Below are positions 57,168-64,000 of a stretch of DNA of 64,000 bases, piece after piece (within the stretch, counting starts at the first letter, position 1; each line of letters begins with the position of its first letter). The stretch is from JBLZUR01 sp048565625. GTDB lineage: Bacteria; Pseudomonadota; Alphaproteobacteria; Sphingomonadales; Sphingomonadaceae. The stretch spans positions 3,345,992 through 3,409,991 of the forward strand of contig NZ_JBLZUR010000002.1 in assembly GCF_048565625.1 (NCBI RefSeq). The letters are read 5' to 3'. The translations under genes were made by a program, and so were the position numbers. The notes beneath the pieces are model-generated. The model was not told where the DNA came from, ran no database searches, and saw only the letters and a program-made list of their open reading frames with translations.

Positions 57168-57599
57168 TCAGCGGCCCTCCCGGGTAGCGGACACAACGGC
57201 TGCCGCGCTTTCGGTCAGGTTTGCCACCTCGTTCATTAGGAGAAGCGCGTCGTCGGCTGTGCCGGTAGTATCGACCATTGCCATGAGCTTGACGGCTGCC
57301 AGTGCGCCTTCCCGCCTTTCCTCGCTGGCCATGCCGTAGAGCGCCATTGCGATCACCAGTGCCGGGGTGCGTTTGATGTGGGTGAGGGAGGGCTGTGCGG
57401 CCTTCCTGCGATCTTCGTCACGCTGCCACGGCATTTTGTATTCGCCGGGCCAAGGGCTGGCCTCACGCGCCGCGAGCGCCGCTCGGCGTTGATCAGCATA
57501 TCGGTTGTTGTGGACCTGCCGGCGTGCGGCAGTCGGCAGGCGAATAAGATTTGAGGATGCGCGCGCAGGCGCTCCCGTAGTAACGGGCTGGGTAGCCAT
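57168..57599 (-). CDS. Small phage hypothetical protein
   Basis: A 143-residue, Ala-rich protein, MATQPVTTGAPARASSNLIR... with a basic segment AARRQVHNNRYADQRRAALA. It ends 1 base before the next gene. It is the first gene of the leftward small-gene operon leading to the integrase. No family recognised. Confidence 0.6.
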   Translation of the reverse strand: MATQPVTTGAPARASSNLIRLPTAARRQVHNNRYADQRRAALAAREASPWPGEYKMPWQRDEDRRKAAQPSLTHIKRTPALVIAMALYGMASEERREGALAAVKLMAMVDTTGTADDALLLMNEVANLTESAAAVVSATREGR

Positions 57600-57685
57600 G
57601 ATCGTTCCTCCAGAACGGTTGTTGGTCAGAGCCGGGCGGAAGGTGGTACTTCCGTTCGGCTCGTTACCCTGATATCGTGGTTAAC

Positions 57686-57904
57686 ATGGCAGGTCAAACT
57701 CCGATATCGAAGAAACGTGGTCCGGCTCCGACTGGGTTAGGTCATCCCGTTCTTGTCCGACTCCAGCCCGATCAGCTCGCGGCGCTGGATGCATGGATTG
57801 AGGCGCGGGCATCGAAGCTCAGTCGGCCAGAGGCAATCCGCACGCTGTTGAACGAGGCTTTACCAACGTCGGGGACCACCCCGATCAGAGGCGAGTTTGG
57901 ATAA
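57686..57904 (+). CDS. Ribbon-helix-helix-like protein
   Basis: 72 residues, MAGQTPISKKRGPAPTGLGH, then VLVRLQPDQLAALDAWIEAR, then LSRPEAIRTLLNEAL. This is the pattern of a small RHH DNA-binding protein: a beta strand followed by two helices with a conserved SRPEAIR. It is divergent from the leftward operon and may control it. Confidence 0.7.
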   Translation: MAGQTPISKKRGPAPTGLGHPVLVRLQPDQLAALDAWIEARASKLSRPEAIRTLLNEALPTSGTTPIRGEFG

Positions 57905-57909
57905 CGGGC

Positions 57910-58314
57910 ATGGACGATCTCAGGCAACTACATCTCCAAGCGGCTGCGCAAATAGAGGACAGCATGCGAGAGGTTCGCCGCCGCCAGCAGAACATCGCCG
58001 ACAACGCCGAGCGACAACTTCAACAAGCTGACGATGCGGTTAACAGCCTGATCGAAGAAATTGAGCTATTCGACGAAGAGCTACCTGGTGACCGGGAGCT
58101 TCGTGTGGTTGCGATAGGCGGCCCCGCAGGAACAATGCTGTTTCCGGATGGGATCATGGCACTTGGTAGTGACCGTATCCGTTTCAGCGGTACTGACGGT
58201 GAAGGATGTCGAGTTGTGATCGTCCAGCACGTTTCTCAACTGAACTTCATGATCAAGACGGTGGAAGTAACTGAGCCAGCACGACGCATAGGCTTCCATG
58301 CAGAGAACGGTTGA
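57910..58314 (+). CDS. Hypothetical protein with N-terminal coiled coil
   Basis: 134 residues. The first 60 are a Gln/Glu/Arg-rich helical region (RQLHLQAAAQIEDSMREVRR). A beta-rich globular part follows (PGDRELRVVAIGGPAGTMLF ...). It is 5 bases after the RHH gene and likely co-transcribed. No family recognised. Confidence 0.55.
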   Translation: MDDLRQLHLQAAAQIEDSMREVRRRQQNIADNAERQLQQADDAVNSLIEEIELFDEELPGDRELRVVAIGGPAGTMLFPDGIMALGSDRIRFSGTDGEGCRVVIVQHVSQLNFMIKTVEVTEPARRIGFHAENG

Positions 58315-58402
58315 ACTTGTAGGCGTGGATAAGTCTGTGGATCGTTTGGGTACTATTTGACAATAGCTCAGTTTCATGATTCTTCCGCACGAGGGAGAAG
58401 CT

Positions 58403-59248
58403 ATGACAGTCTGTGTCGCTGTAAAGGTTTACGACTGCATCGTTTTCGCCGCTGATAGCGCTTCCTCGTTAGTAGGCGTGGATCACGCTGGAAAGTCGTC
58501 TGTCCTGAACGTCTGGCAGCACGGCAACAAAGTCTTCAATCTGCACAAAGGGTTGCCGATCGTCGCGATGACGTGCGGCATGGGCCACATGGGCCCGGCA
58601 TCGATCAGCACCCTAGCAAAAGATCTCCGGAAAGAATTGACCTCGGGCGCGGGCAAGCTGGATTTGGAAGCCTACACGATCGAGGAGGCTGTCAACAAAG
58701 CGCACGCTTTCTGGAGCGACAGGTATGCTGCGATCACTCCACCGCCGCCCACCCCTCACTCCTTTGAGTTTTGGATCGGTGGCATCAGCTCGGGTGAACG
58801 GTGTGGCGAGATATGGCAGATTGTCATTGCGGACGGCCTGGTCCATGCGCCCGTTCTGCTTGCACCTTCATCCCAAGACGACGGGGTTTTTTGGTCCGGC
58901 CAGCCGCAGGCGATTAGCAGATTGATCATGGGATATGACCATCATCTCAGCAACGCGTTAACTGGACTTGGGATGACGGTACCGCAGCGCGAAAGCTTCC
59001 TGTCGAACCTGCAGGCTCAATCGGTCACGCCGCTCGTTCATGGCGCTATGCCGGTGCAAGATGCAGTCAACCTCGCGGACTTCCTAGTGGACCTCACCAA
59101 GCGCTACTTCGCCTTCCTCCCTGGCGCGGATGTTGTCGGGGGAGACACAGACATCGCGGCGGTAACAAAGCATGAAGGTTTTCGTTGGATACGCCGGAAA
59201 CACTATTATGAGCCGAGCCTCAATCCCAGGGAGACAGGGCATGTCTGA
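58403..59248 (+). CDS. Proteasome-like Ntn hydrolase (N-terminal threonine)
   Basis: A 281-residue protein starting MTVCVAVKVYDCIVFAADSA, with GGGAG upstream of ATG 58403. After Met removal the nucleophile would be Thr1. Asp17 lies exactly where proteasome beta subunits have it, in AADSAS, and a conserved-looking GNKVFNL supplies a Lys (about 42) shifted by an insertion from the usual Lys33. A Gly-rich turn CGMGHMGP follows. This matches the fold of proteasome-type and related self-standing bacterial Ntn peptidases. It lies in the prophage, so it may process a phage or host protein. No partner ATPase is visible. Confidence 0.6.
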   Translation: MTVCVAVKVYDCIVFAADSASSLVGVDHAGKSSVLNVWQHGNKVFNLHKGLPIVAMTCGMGHMGPASISTLAKDLRKELTSGAGKLDLEAYTIEEAVNKAHAFWSDRYAAITPPPPTPHSFEFWIGGISSGERCGEIWQIVIADGLVHAPVLLAPSSQDDGVFWSGQPQAISRLIMGYDHHLSNALTGLGMTVPQRESFLSNLQAQSVTPLVHGAMPVQDAVNLADFLVDLTKRYFAFLPGADVVGGDTDIAAVTKHEGFRWIRRKHYYEPSLNPRETGHV

Positions 59249-59414
59249 TCGTAAGTCGAGCAGCTCAGTGCGCGAGCCGGTGTCTGATTCCCGCATGCCG
59301 AACTATCACTACCAGGCCGCTAGTCATGGTTCAGGTTCGGCGAGCACACGACAGATTGATCGTCAGGTGGATCTAAGCCTGCGGCAGCTCGGTCGAGCTA
59401 TGAACTTCTGCTAG
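59241..59414 (+). CDS. 57-residue hypothetical protein
   Basis: MSDRKSSSSVREPVSDSRMP..., Ser- and Gln-rich, polar and probably unstructured. It overlaps the Ntn hydrolase end by 8 bases and has GGGAGACAGGG before the ATG. It could be its substrate, inhibitor or assembly partner; this is only positional. Confidence 0.45.
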   Translation: MSDRKSSSSVREPVSDSRMPNYHYQAASHGSGSASTRQIDRQVDLSLRQLGRAMNFC

Positions 59415-59494
59415 GTTGCCCGGCGGCGCAATCCGCTCCCCCACCTTGTCGCCGAAGTCGTGGATCCTCCAGACGCGGACGCCGTGCTTTGTGG

Positions 59495-60193
59495 CTAAGC
59501 TGCAATCCGCTCCCCGACGCAATCCTCTGGCCAATGGATGATGCGTCGTTCCGTCACACCAGCGGATGTCACCTCCGCCTGATCGACCCAGCCGCCAATG
59601 CGGTGCGCGATGGCATAGGAGGGATCAGCGATCGGCCAAGCCCCCCAAGGGCGCCGACGTTGCGCCTCGATCAGCGTGAGGCTGTCTCGGTCGAGGTCGA
59701 ACCGGGCGGGGTCGCTTAGTTCCTCATCGACGATGTCGCGCCCCATAAGCTCGCACAGCGCGACTTCCCCATGCCCGCGCGCGTTGGATACCATCACCCA
59801 GGCTCCCGCGTTCACCGCCCCGCCAAACCATCGTTCGTCGTTTGTCAGCATCGCACCGAACGGGCGCTGGCGAGCATCATCCCACCCGATGACGTGCAGG
59901 CACCCGGAGCCGTCACAGTCGAAGGCCGCGCGCGTGGCCGCGCCGGCCGCGTGCAGCGCCCTAGGAAGAACATCGAAGACAGCCGCCGCGTCGCTGCGGT
60001 CGTTAATCTGCGCGATCTCTTCGGCGAAGCAATCTAGATCTACATTCCCCCTCAAGGAAAACGCCAGCTTCGCAGCCGAGTAGACAAACAGCTTAGGGCG
60101 AAGCGTTGCAAGCTTTCCATCCTTCCAGCATCCCGCAGCGTCGGCCTGAAGCACTGCGCGGGTTGGTTGCACGATGAGGTTCGCAAGGCTCAC
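59495..60193 (-). CDS. Phage hypothetical protein, possibly Ntn-hydrolase-related
   Basis: A 232-residue protein starting at GTG 60193, overlapping the tail of the next gene. The N-terminal part RAVLQADAAGCWKDGKLATL, then RPKLFVYSAAKLAFSLRG, has the A-D-A-x-G...K-L-F pattern that recalls the proteasome-like fold, but it lacks an N-terminal Thr or Ser. The rest is mixed alpha/beta. Function unknown. Confidence 0.5.
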   Translation of the reverse strand: MSLANLIVQPTRAVLQADAAGCWKDGKLATLRPKLFVYSAAKLAFSLRGNVDLDCFAEEIAQINDRSDAAAVFDVLPRALHAAGAATRAAFDCDGSGCLHVIGWDDARQRPFGAMLTNDERWFGGAVNAGAWVMVSNARGHGEVALCELMGRDIVDEELSDPARFDLDRDSLTLIEAQRRRPWGAWPIADPSYAIAHRIGGWVDQAEVTSAGVTERRIIHWPEDCVGERIAA

Positions 60194-60470
60194 AGGTTGT
60201 ATCCTCCGCTAGGGTGAAGTGGGTCGCGCCGCCGGAGATGGACACCCTTGGCTTGGGCGCGACAAACGCGGCGGCCAGCGACAACCCCGCCGCCGCCACA
60301 CTCAGGCCTGTTCCTACGGCAGCGACGCTGGCCGATATGCCGAGACCGGCAAAGCCGCTTGCCGCGCCTGTAGCACCAGCAGCAGCGGGGCCGAGCGCAA
60401 CGCCGTAGGTGGCGACGCCAAGCGCGACCACGCCGACGACGATAGCTGCGGTCCTGAGTGCTTTCGACAT
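60093..60470 (-). CDS. Hydrophobic phage protein, possibly truncated
   Basis: 125 residues from ATG 60470, with GGAGG before it. Residues 5-70 are Ala/Gly/Val-rich and hydrophobic (TAAIVVGVVALGVATYGVAL and GISASVAAVGTGLSVAAAGL). Then KPRVSISGGATHFTLAEDTT. Such a segment followed by a conserved PxVSxxG motif resembles the start of phage tail-tip proteins, suggesting the rest has been lost. The last 35 residues overlap the next gene. Confidence 0.45.
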   Translation of the reverse strand: MSKALRTAAIVVGVVALGVATYGVALGPAAAGATGAASGFAGLGISASVAAVGTGLSVAAAGLSLAAAFVAPKPRVSISGGATHFTLAEDTTCEPCEPHRATNPRSASGRRCGMLEGWKACNASP

Positions 60471-60623
60471 GTCGCCTCCGAATGATGCGGCTGCCGGGTC
60501 CGCGCCCTCCAGCGCAGATGATCCGGCTCGCGGCCCGCCGAAGGCCGGGGCGTGGGGATGAGGAGAGGTCAGAAAACCCCAGCGCGGTCCCCGCAAGTCG
60601 CCCTATCCGCGCTTCGCTTCTCG

Positions 60624-62522
60624 TCAGGCTCCCGCGTTCTTCCAGGCGAAGCGGTAGTCGAGCACGCCGGCACCGAAATCGTGCCGGACCTTGTATTCCG
60701 TCCCGTCGGTGCGCCAGCCGTCCTGACTGTCGGTGAAGGGCGCGTCCTGACCGTCGAGATAGCTGTACTGGAGCGCCGGGCTGAAATCCGGGTCCGCGAA
60801 CAGATACCATGCCGTCGCGTTCGTCAGGCGCGGGTCGCTGATCGGGACCAGCTTGTTCGCAAAGGGGTTCACATCGGCCGTCGTGGTCGGCGCGATCGTG
60901 GAGGCGACTAGCGTTTCCGCAGCCGTCTGGAGGGTCGCCGGCACAAGCAGGAACTTCGGGTTAGCATCGATCAGGCCGCCGCCGCCGAAGTCCTTTTGCG
61001 AACGCATGGCCAGCCGGCCCGCGTCGAGCGTCGTGATCGATGGCGCGCCGCCAGATGTCGCGAGGTTCTTGTGATCCGCATGGAACCAGGATTTTGAGTC
61101 GCTCAGCGGGATGTTGCTGTTGATCAGCGCCGCCAGCACCGTCGCCTCCGTCTCCGCCGCGCCGGCTGCCATGATGTTGAGAATGTCGGCGAGTGCGCCC
61201 ATGCCGTCGTTCACCAGCATCTGCCGCGAGACCGCGAACATGTTGCCGAAGGTCGCGATCCGGTAGCCTTCCTTGCGGGTCGAGAGGCTGCGGTTCTTGT
61301 ACTCGCCGGCCTCGTTGACCTGATCGAGCGCGGCCCAGCTGCCGCTCTGGATGCCGAAGTGATCGAGGAAGTTGTTGACGTCGCGGCGGCGCGCCAGCTG
61401 CTTCAGCTGCGATTGCTGGAGCTTGTAGCGATCGACCAGATACTTTTCGGCTGCGCCGCCGATCAGGTCCGGGAAGTCGCTGGTGGTGTGCATCCCGCCA
61501 ATGTTCGCGGTGGTGCCCCAGCTTCGCGCGCCGCGATACGGGTTGCCGGATGACATCGCCATGTTGATGGCGCGATCGGGCGACAGGCGCAGCACGTCGC
61601 GCTCCCCGTTGCGGGCGAGGAAGTCGCGGGCGATGTCGACGACGGACATGCTGCGGAACTCGGCCGCCGGCCCTTCTGCCGCCTTGCCGCTGATCTTGGC
61701 GACAAGCGCGCCCTTCACCGCGTCGGTATAGGTGGTCGGGTTGTCGAGGGTAACGTGCCCGCTGAAGCTGTGGCCGATGTTGAGGGCGTCGCTTTCGGTG
61801 GCGAGGCGGTCCAGGATCAGCTCGCGGGCCTTCTCCAGCGGCGTGCCCTTGTCGACCATCGCCTGCGCGAAGTCCGCCGGCAGACGGTGCTTGTTGCAGA
61901 GGCCGGTGATCGTGGAGATGCGGGTGCGCTCGGTAGCGACCGCCTGTGCAGTGTCGGTCATAGTCGGTTCCTTCAGTTGATCGGGGATGTGGCGGAAGCC
62001 GCAGGCCGACACGTCGGCCATGGCGGCGAGTTTGAGGGCGGGGCTGATTGAGGTGGCGAAGCCGGCGGCTAGAGCCTCGTCCGCGGTCATCCATGTTTCG
62101 GCCGCGAGCATTGCGACCAATTCGCCTTCCGGGAGGCCGGTGCGCTTGGCATAGATACCGATCAGCTGCGCTTCGATCCGGTCGAGCTTGGCAGCGTCGC
62201 GGCGTAGATCGTCCGCGTTGCCGATCGAGGCGTCCCAGGGCTTGTGCACCATCATGAGCGAGGATTCCGCCATGATGCACTCCGCTCCGACCATCGCGAT
62301 TACAGACGCCATCGAAGCCGCCAGGCCGTCGACGTAGATCGTCACCTTGTCAGGGTAGCTGCGGATTGCCTCGACGATCGCCAGGCCCTCCATGACGAAG
62401 CCGCCCGGCGAGTTGATGCGGATGGAGAGGGGGCCGGTGGCGTTCCGGATCGCAGTGCAGACGGTGGCCGCATCGCACTTGTCGAGCGGGTCTCCGATAA
62501 CGCCGTAGCAGAGTATTTCCAT
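60624..62522 (-). CDS. Prohead protease-major capsid fusion
   Basis: A 632-residue protein. Residues 1-165 are a ClpP-like prohead protease: LSIRINSPGGFVMEGLAIVE, the Ser nucleophile in GLAASMASVIAM and His in MMVHKPWDA. A linker around 190-230 (AQAVATERTRISTITGLCNK) resembles a scaffold or delta domain. From about 300 the HK97-type capsid fold follows (EATVLAALINSNIPLSDSKS and FHADHKNLATSGGAPSITTL). Such fusions are known in phages. It implies self-cleavage during head maturation. No portal or terminase gene is seen in the window. Confidence 0.82.
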   Translation of the reverse strand: MEILCYGVIGDPLDKCDAATVCTAIRNATGPLSIRINSPGGFVMEGLAIVEAIRSYPDKVTIYVDGLAASMASVIAMVGAECIMAESSLMMVHKPWDASIGNADDLRRDAAKLDRIEAQLIGIYAKRTGLPEGELVAMLAAETWMTADEALAAGFATSISPALKLAAMADVSACGFRHIPDQLKEPTMTDTAQAVATERTRISTITGLCNKHRLPADFAQAMVDKGTPLEKARELILDRLATESDALNIGHSFSGHVTLDNPTTYTDAVKGALVAKISGKAAEGPAAEFRSMSVVDIARDFLARNGERDVLRLSPDRAINMAMSSGNPYRGARSWGTTANIGGMHTTSDFPDLIGGAAEKYLVDRYKLQQSQLKQLARRRDVNNFLDHFGIQSGSWAALDQVNEAGEYKNRSLSTRKEGYRIATFGNMFAVSRQMLVNDGMGALADILNIMAAGAAETEATVLAALINSNIPLSDSKSWFHADHKNLATSGGAPSITTLDAGRLAMRSQKDFGGGGLIDANPKFLLVPATLQTAAETLVASTIAPTTTADVNPFANKLVPISDPRLTNATAWYLFADPDFSPALQYSYLDGQDAPFTDSQDGWRTDGTEYKVRHDFGAGVLDYRFAWKNAGA

Positions 62523-62570
62523 GCGCCGACAATAACTTCGGCTGAGTCGTGGTGCCTGTATCTTGTGCGA

Positions 62571-62777
62571 TCAAACGTGATCTTGTGTGATCATCGGCCC
62601 TACCCGACAGCGGCTCTTGAAGTTGGCGAGCTGGTCCAGACTGTAGCGGATGCGCCCGCCCGGCGTGCGATGATGTCCAACATAACCCGCCTTCCGCCAG
62701 CGCCGCAGCGTCACTAGCGCGACGCCTAGGATGCGCGCGGCCTGCGCCTCGTCATAGTCCAGGTCGAAGTCACCCAT
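62571..62777 (-). CDS. MerR-like HTH protein
   Basis: 68 residues, MGDFDLDYDEAQAARILGVA followed by LVTLRRWRKAGYVGHHRTPG and GRIRYSLDQLANFKSRCRVG. This is the pattern of a single MerR/AlpA HTH with a wing. AGGGGGA lies 6-12 bases upstream. The region before it holds the TGTCCGCACC repeats, which it may bind. It is upstream of the capsid gene and perhaps activates it. Confidence 0.72.
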   Translation of the reverse strand: MGDFDLDYDEAQAARILGVALVTLRRWRKAGYVGHHRTPGGRIRYSLDQLANFKSRCRVGPMITQDHV

Positions 62778-62854
62778 GTCGCGGGTCCCCCTCGCAGGCT
62801 GCCGTATACGGGGTGCTGAGGCATGTTGCGGCACCAACTGCGGAAGTGAAAAGG

Positions 62855-62960
62855 TGTCCGCACCCGCGATGTCCGCACCGCGTCATTGAACTTGCTCGCT
62901 TTTTCCTGCGGACACGCTGCGGACTGTCCGCACCTGTTGTCCGCACCCCCTGTCCGCACG
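62855..62960. repeat. Array of TGTCCGCACC repeats
   Basis: Direct copies begin at 62855, 62870, 62925, 62938 and 62951 (the last reads TGTCCGCACG). The final three are spaced 13 bases apart. Inverted copies TGCGGACA (62907) and TGCGGAC (62918) create the palindrome TGCGGACTGTCCGCA. The array covers the promoter area of the HTH gene at 62777 and the 3' end of the gene at 62883. Candidate operator, iteron or packaging site. Confidence 0.7.
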
Positions 62961-63191
62961 CTGTCGATAGCCGGTGCGCTTCGCCGCCCTCGCCTGTGCC
63001 TGATAGGCCGCCATCCGCTTCACCAGATCGGGCAGCGGCGCGTCGGCCGGCAGCACGCCGTCGGCGCGGAGCTTCCCGATCCACCGGCCTGTGACGCCGA
63101 ACAGCCATGCGAGGTCCGCCACCGTCGGGCGATACTCGCGAAGGTCACACCCCGGTTCACCCCGGCGCGCGCCCTTAGGTCGCACCTTCAT
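62883..63191 (-). CDS. HTH protein, perhaps small terminase-like
   Basis: A 102-residue protein with VADLAWLFGVTGRWIGKLRA followed by DGVLPADAPLPDLVKRM, an HTH like that of Nu1-type terminase small subunits. The basic start MKVRPKGARRGEPGCD and tail rich in Arg/Lys/Gln agree with DNA binding. No large-terminase gene is in the window, so the packaging role is only suggested. Confidence 0.55.
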   Translation of the reverse strand: MKVRPKGARRGEPGCDLREYRPTVADLAWLFGVTGRWIGKLRADGVLPADAPLPDLVKRMAAYQAQARAAKRTGYRQRADRGCGQQVRTVRSVSAGKSEQVQ

Positions 63192-63427
63192 ACGCCTATC
63201 CTCCTAGAAACATGAAAGAGATGAAGAAGTTAGCGGGTTTCTGTGGCTAGGAGAGAGTTGCGCCTCAGCCCCCCGTATAGCGCCAGACGTCGGGAAGGAC
63301 CCGAGGGCCGGGGCCCGATTTACAAAGCCGTCCGTTCTGAACGTAAGCCGGCGGGCTCCCCCTGCTTCGCCGGTCAGGGTCTCACCTATTCCCCTCGGTT
63401 TCGGGTGAGGCCCGCCTGAGGTGCCGA

Positions 63428-63655
63428 TCACTGCACCGCCTCCCCAGGCTGGCGGCCGAAGCGGGCGACGTGGGCGGCCTCCACCTGGTCGACGATCGAC
63501 CGCAGGGTTGCGATGGCCTGCGCTTCGCCAAGCGTCTTGTTCATGATCTCCCCTGCCGCAGTGAGAAGGGCGGACACCGCATCGGGCATGTTGTCGGTGT
63601 GACAGACTGCCGACTGCATGAGGTCGGCTGCGAGGTTGGGGCTGTGTTTGGTCAT
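63428..63655 (-). CDS. Small phage hypothetical protein
   Basis: 75 residues, MTKHSPNLAADLMQSAVCHT... with EAQAIATLRSIVDQVEAAHV, a helical fold. The start overlaps the stop of the preceding gene (ATGA), supporting translation. No family recognised. Confidence 0.55.
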   Translation of the reverse strand: MTKHSPNLAADLMQSAVCHTDNMPDAVSALLTAAGEIMNKTLGEAQAIATLRSIVDQVEAAHVARFGRQPGEAVQ

Positions 63656-63996
63656 CGGTTCATATCCATGTCTTCGAAGCCAGGGATCGGCGCGTCTTCG
63701 TCGCCGGGTGCGAGGATCGGTGCGCTCCAGCCGTGGGGGAGGCGCGATTCGCTCTTCTCTTGGGAGGGCGCGGCGGCCCCGTTGGCCGCGCCCGGATATA
63801 CCGTAGGTATACAGTGTGTGCGGGGGGTGGTCCGGGCGGACTGTTCGGGGGCGTTCGGGGAAGGTGTTCGGGAGGCGTTCGGGGTAAGCGTTCGGGGTGA
63901 CGCGCTGGCCTCCCTGATCACCGTCACGTCACGGCCCTTGGCGGTGTTCCGATAGGTGTGTGACTCGATTGCCTTGATCAGGAAGAGCCGGTCCAT
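63652..63996 (-). CDS. Phage protein with unstructured C-terminus, possibly continuing past the window
   Basis: At least 114 residues, MDRLFLIKAIESHTYRNTAK... through a disordered Pro/Ser/Thr-rich part (TPNASRTPSPNAPEQSARTT) to DAPIPGFEDMDMNR. The Met at 63996 could be an internal one, so the gene may continue off the right edge. The ending overlaps the next gene. It could be the C-terminal part of a replication protein. Confidence 0.45.
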   Translation of the reverse strand: MDRLFLIKAIESHTYRNTAKGRDVTVIREASASPRTLTPNASRTPSPNAPEQSARTTPRTHCIPTVYPGAANGAAAPSQEKSESRLPHGWSAPILAPGDEDAPIPGFEDMDMNR

Positions 63997-64000
63997 CGCG

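Noticed and set aside
63204..63431. Minus-strand 75-codon frame between phage genes
   Set aside because: Composition is irregular and it lacks a ribosome site; nothing matches a known small phage protein.

Overview
The window is high-GC DNA from an alphaproteobacterium, most likely a sphingomonad (Sphingomonas or a close relative). This rests on the gene content and order: rpsF-rpsR-rplI, fabD-fabG-acpP-fabF-mltG, scpA-scpB, glnK-amtB, and small accessory families common in sphingomonad islands. Family names come from recognising protein sequence by eye; no search was run.

Region 1 (1-21 kb) is accessory DNA in blocks. It opens with the tail of a charged protein. A tight five-gene minus-strand operon follows (7347 to 996): a calcineurin-like phosphoesterase, a helical protein, two different GTPases and a large GAP1-type protein. 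I read it as a double-GTPase/GAP1 predicted biological-conflict system. Next is a scar where fragments of a nuclease, an IS6-family transposase and a tyrosine recombinase are fused. Then comes a catabolic operon (Rieske oxygenase, short-chain dehydrogenase, zinc alcohol dehydrogenase, two small proteins) with a TetR regulator and a palindromic candidate operator. From 14.8 to 20.8 kb lies an island of small proteins with DNA-damage and nucleic-acid cargo: a YedK/HMCES-like protein, a frameshifted AlkB, a secreted thermonuclease and a relaxase-like protein.

Region 2 (21.5-54.3 kb) is core chromosome: a frameshifted soluble transhydrogenase, XdhC and a MobA-like nucleotidyltransferase, MltG, the fatty-acid synthesis cluster, ribosomal proteins, a SleB-type hydrolase, ScpAB, NrdA, class I fumarase, two cyclophilins, GyrB, AmtB/GlnK, a CcdAB pair, TldD, an ABC ATPase, maleylacetoacetate isomerase and RecJ. 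Regulatory signals read directly include a sigma-54 promoter before glnK-amtB, paired NrdR-like boxes before nrdA and four hairpin terminators. Four families of inverted or interspersed repeats occupy gaps near 23-24 and 38 kb.

Region 3 (54.4 kb to the end) is a prophage or satellite-like element beside a tRNA-Glu gene. It has an integrase, an excisionase-like protein, overlapping small genes, a proteasome-like N-terminal-threonine hydrolase, a ClpP-protease/major-capsid fusion, two DNA-binding HTH proteins and an array of TGTCCGCACC repeats. No portal, large terminase or tail gene is recognised inside the window; the element continues past the right edge.

Four otherwise well-preserved genes (sthA, alkB, a sterol-desaturase-like gene and one phage gene) each carry a one-base frameshift, at least three of them in or beside G/C runs. 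Homopolymer sequencing error is at least as likely as real inactivation.
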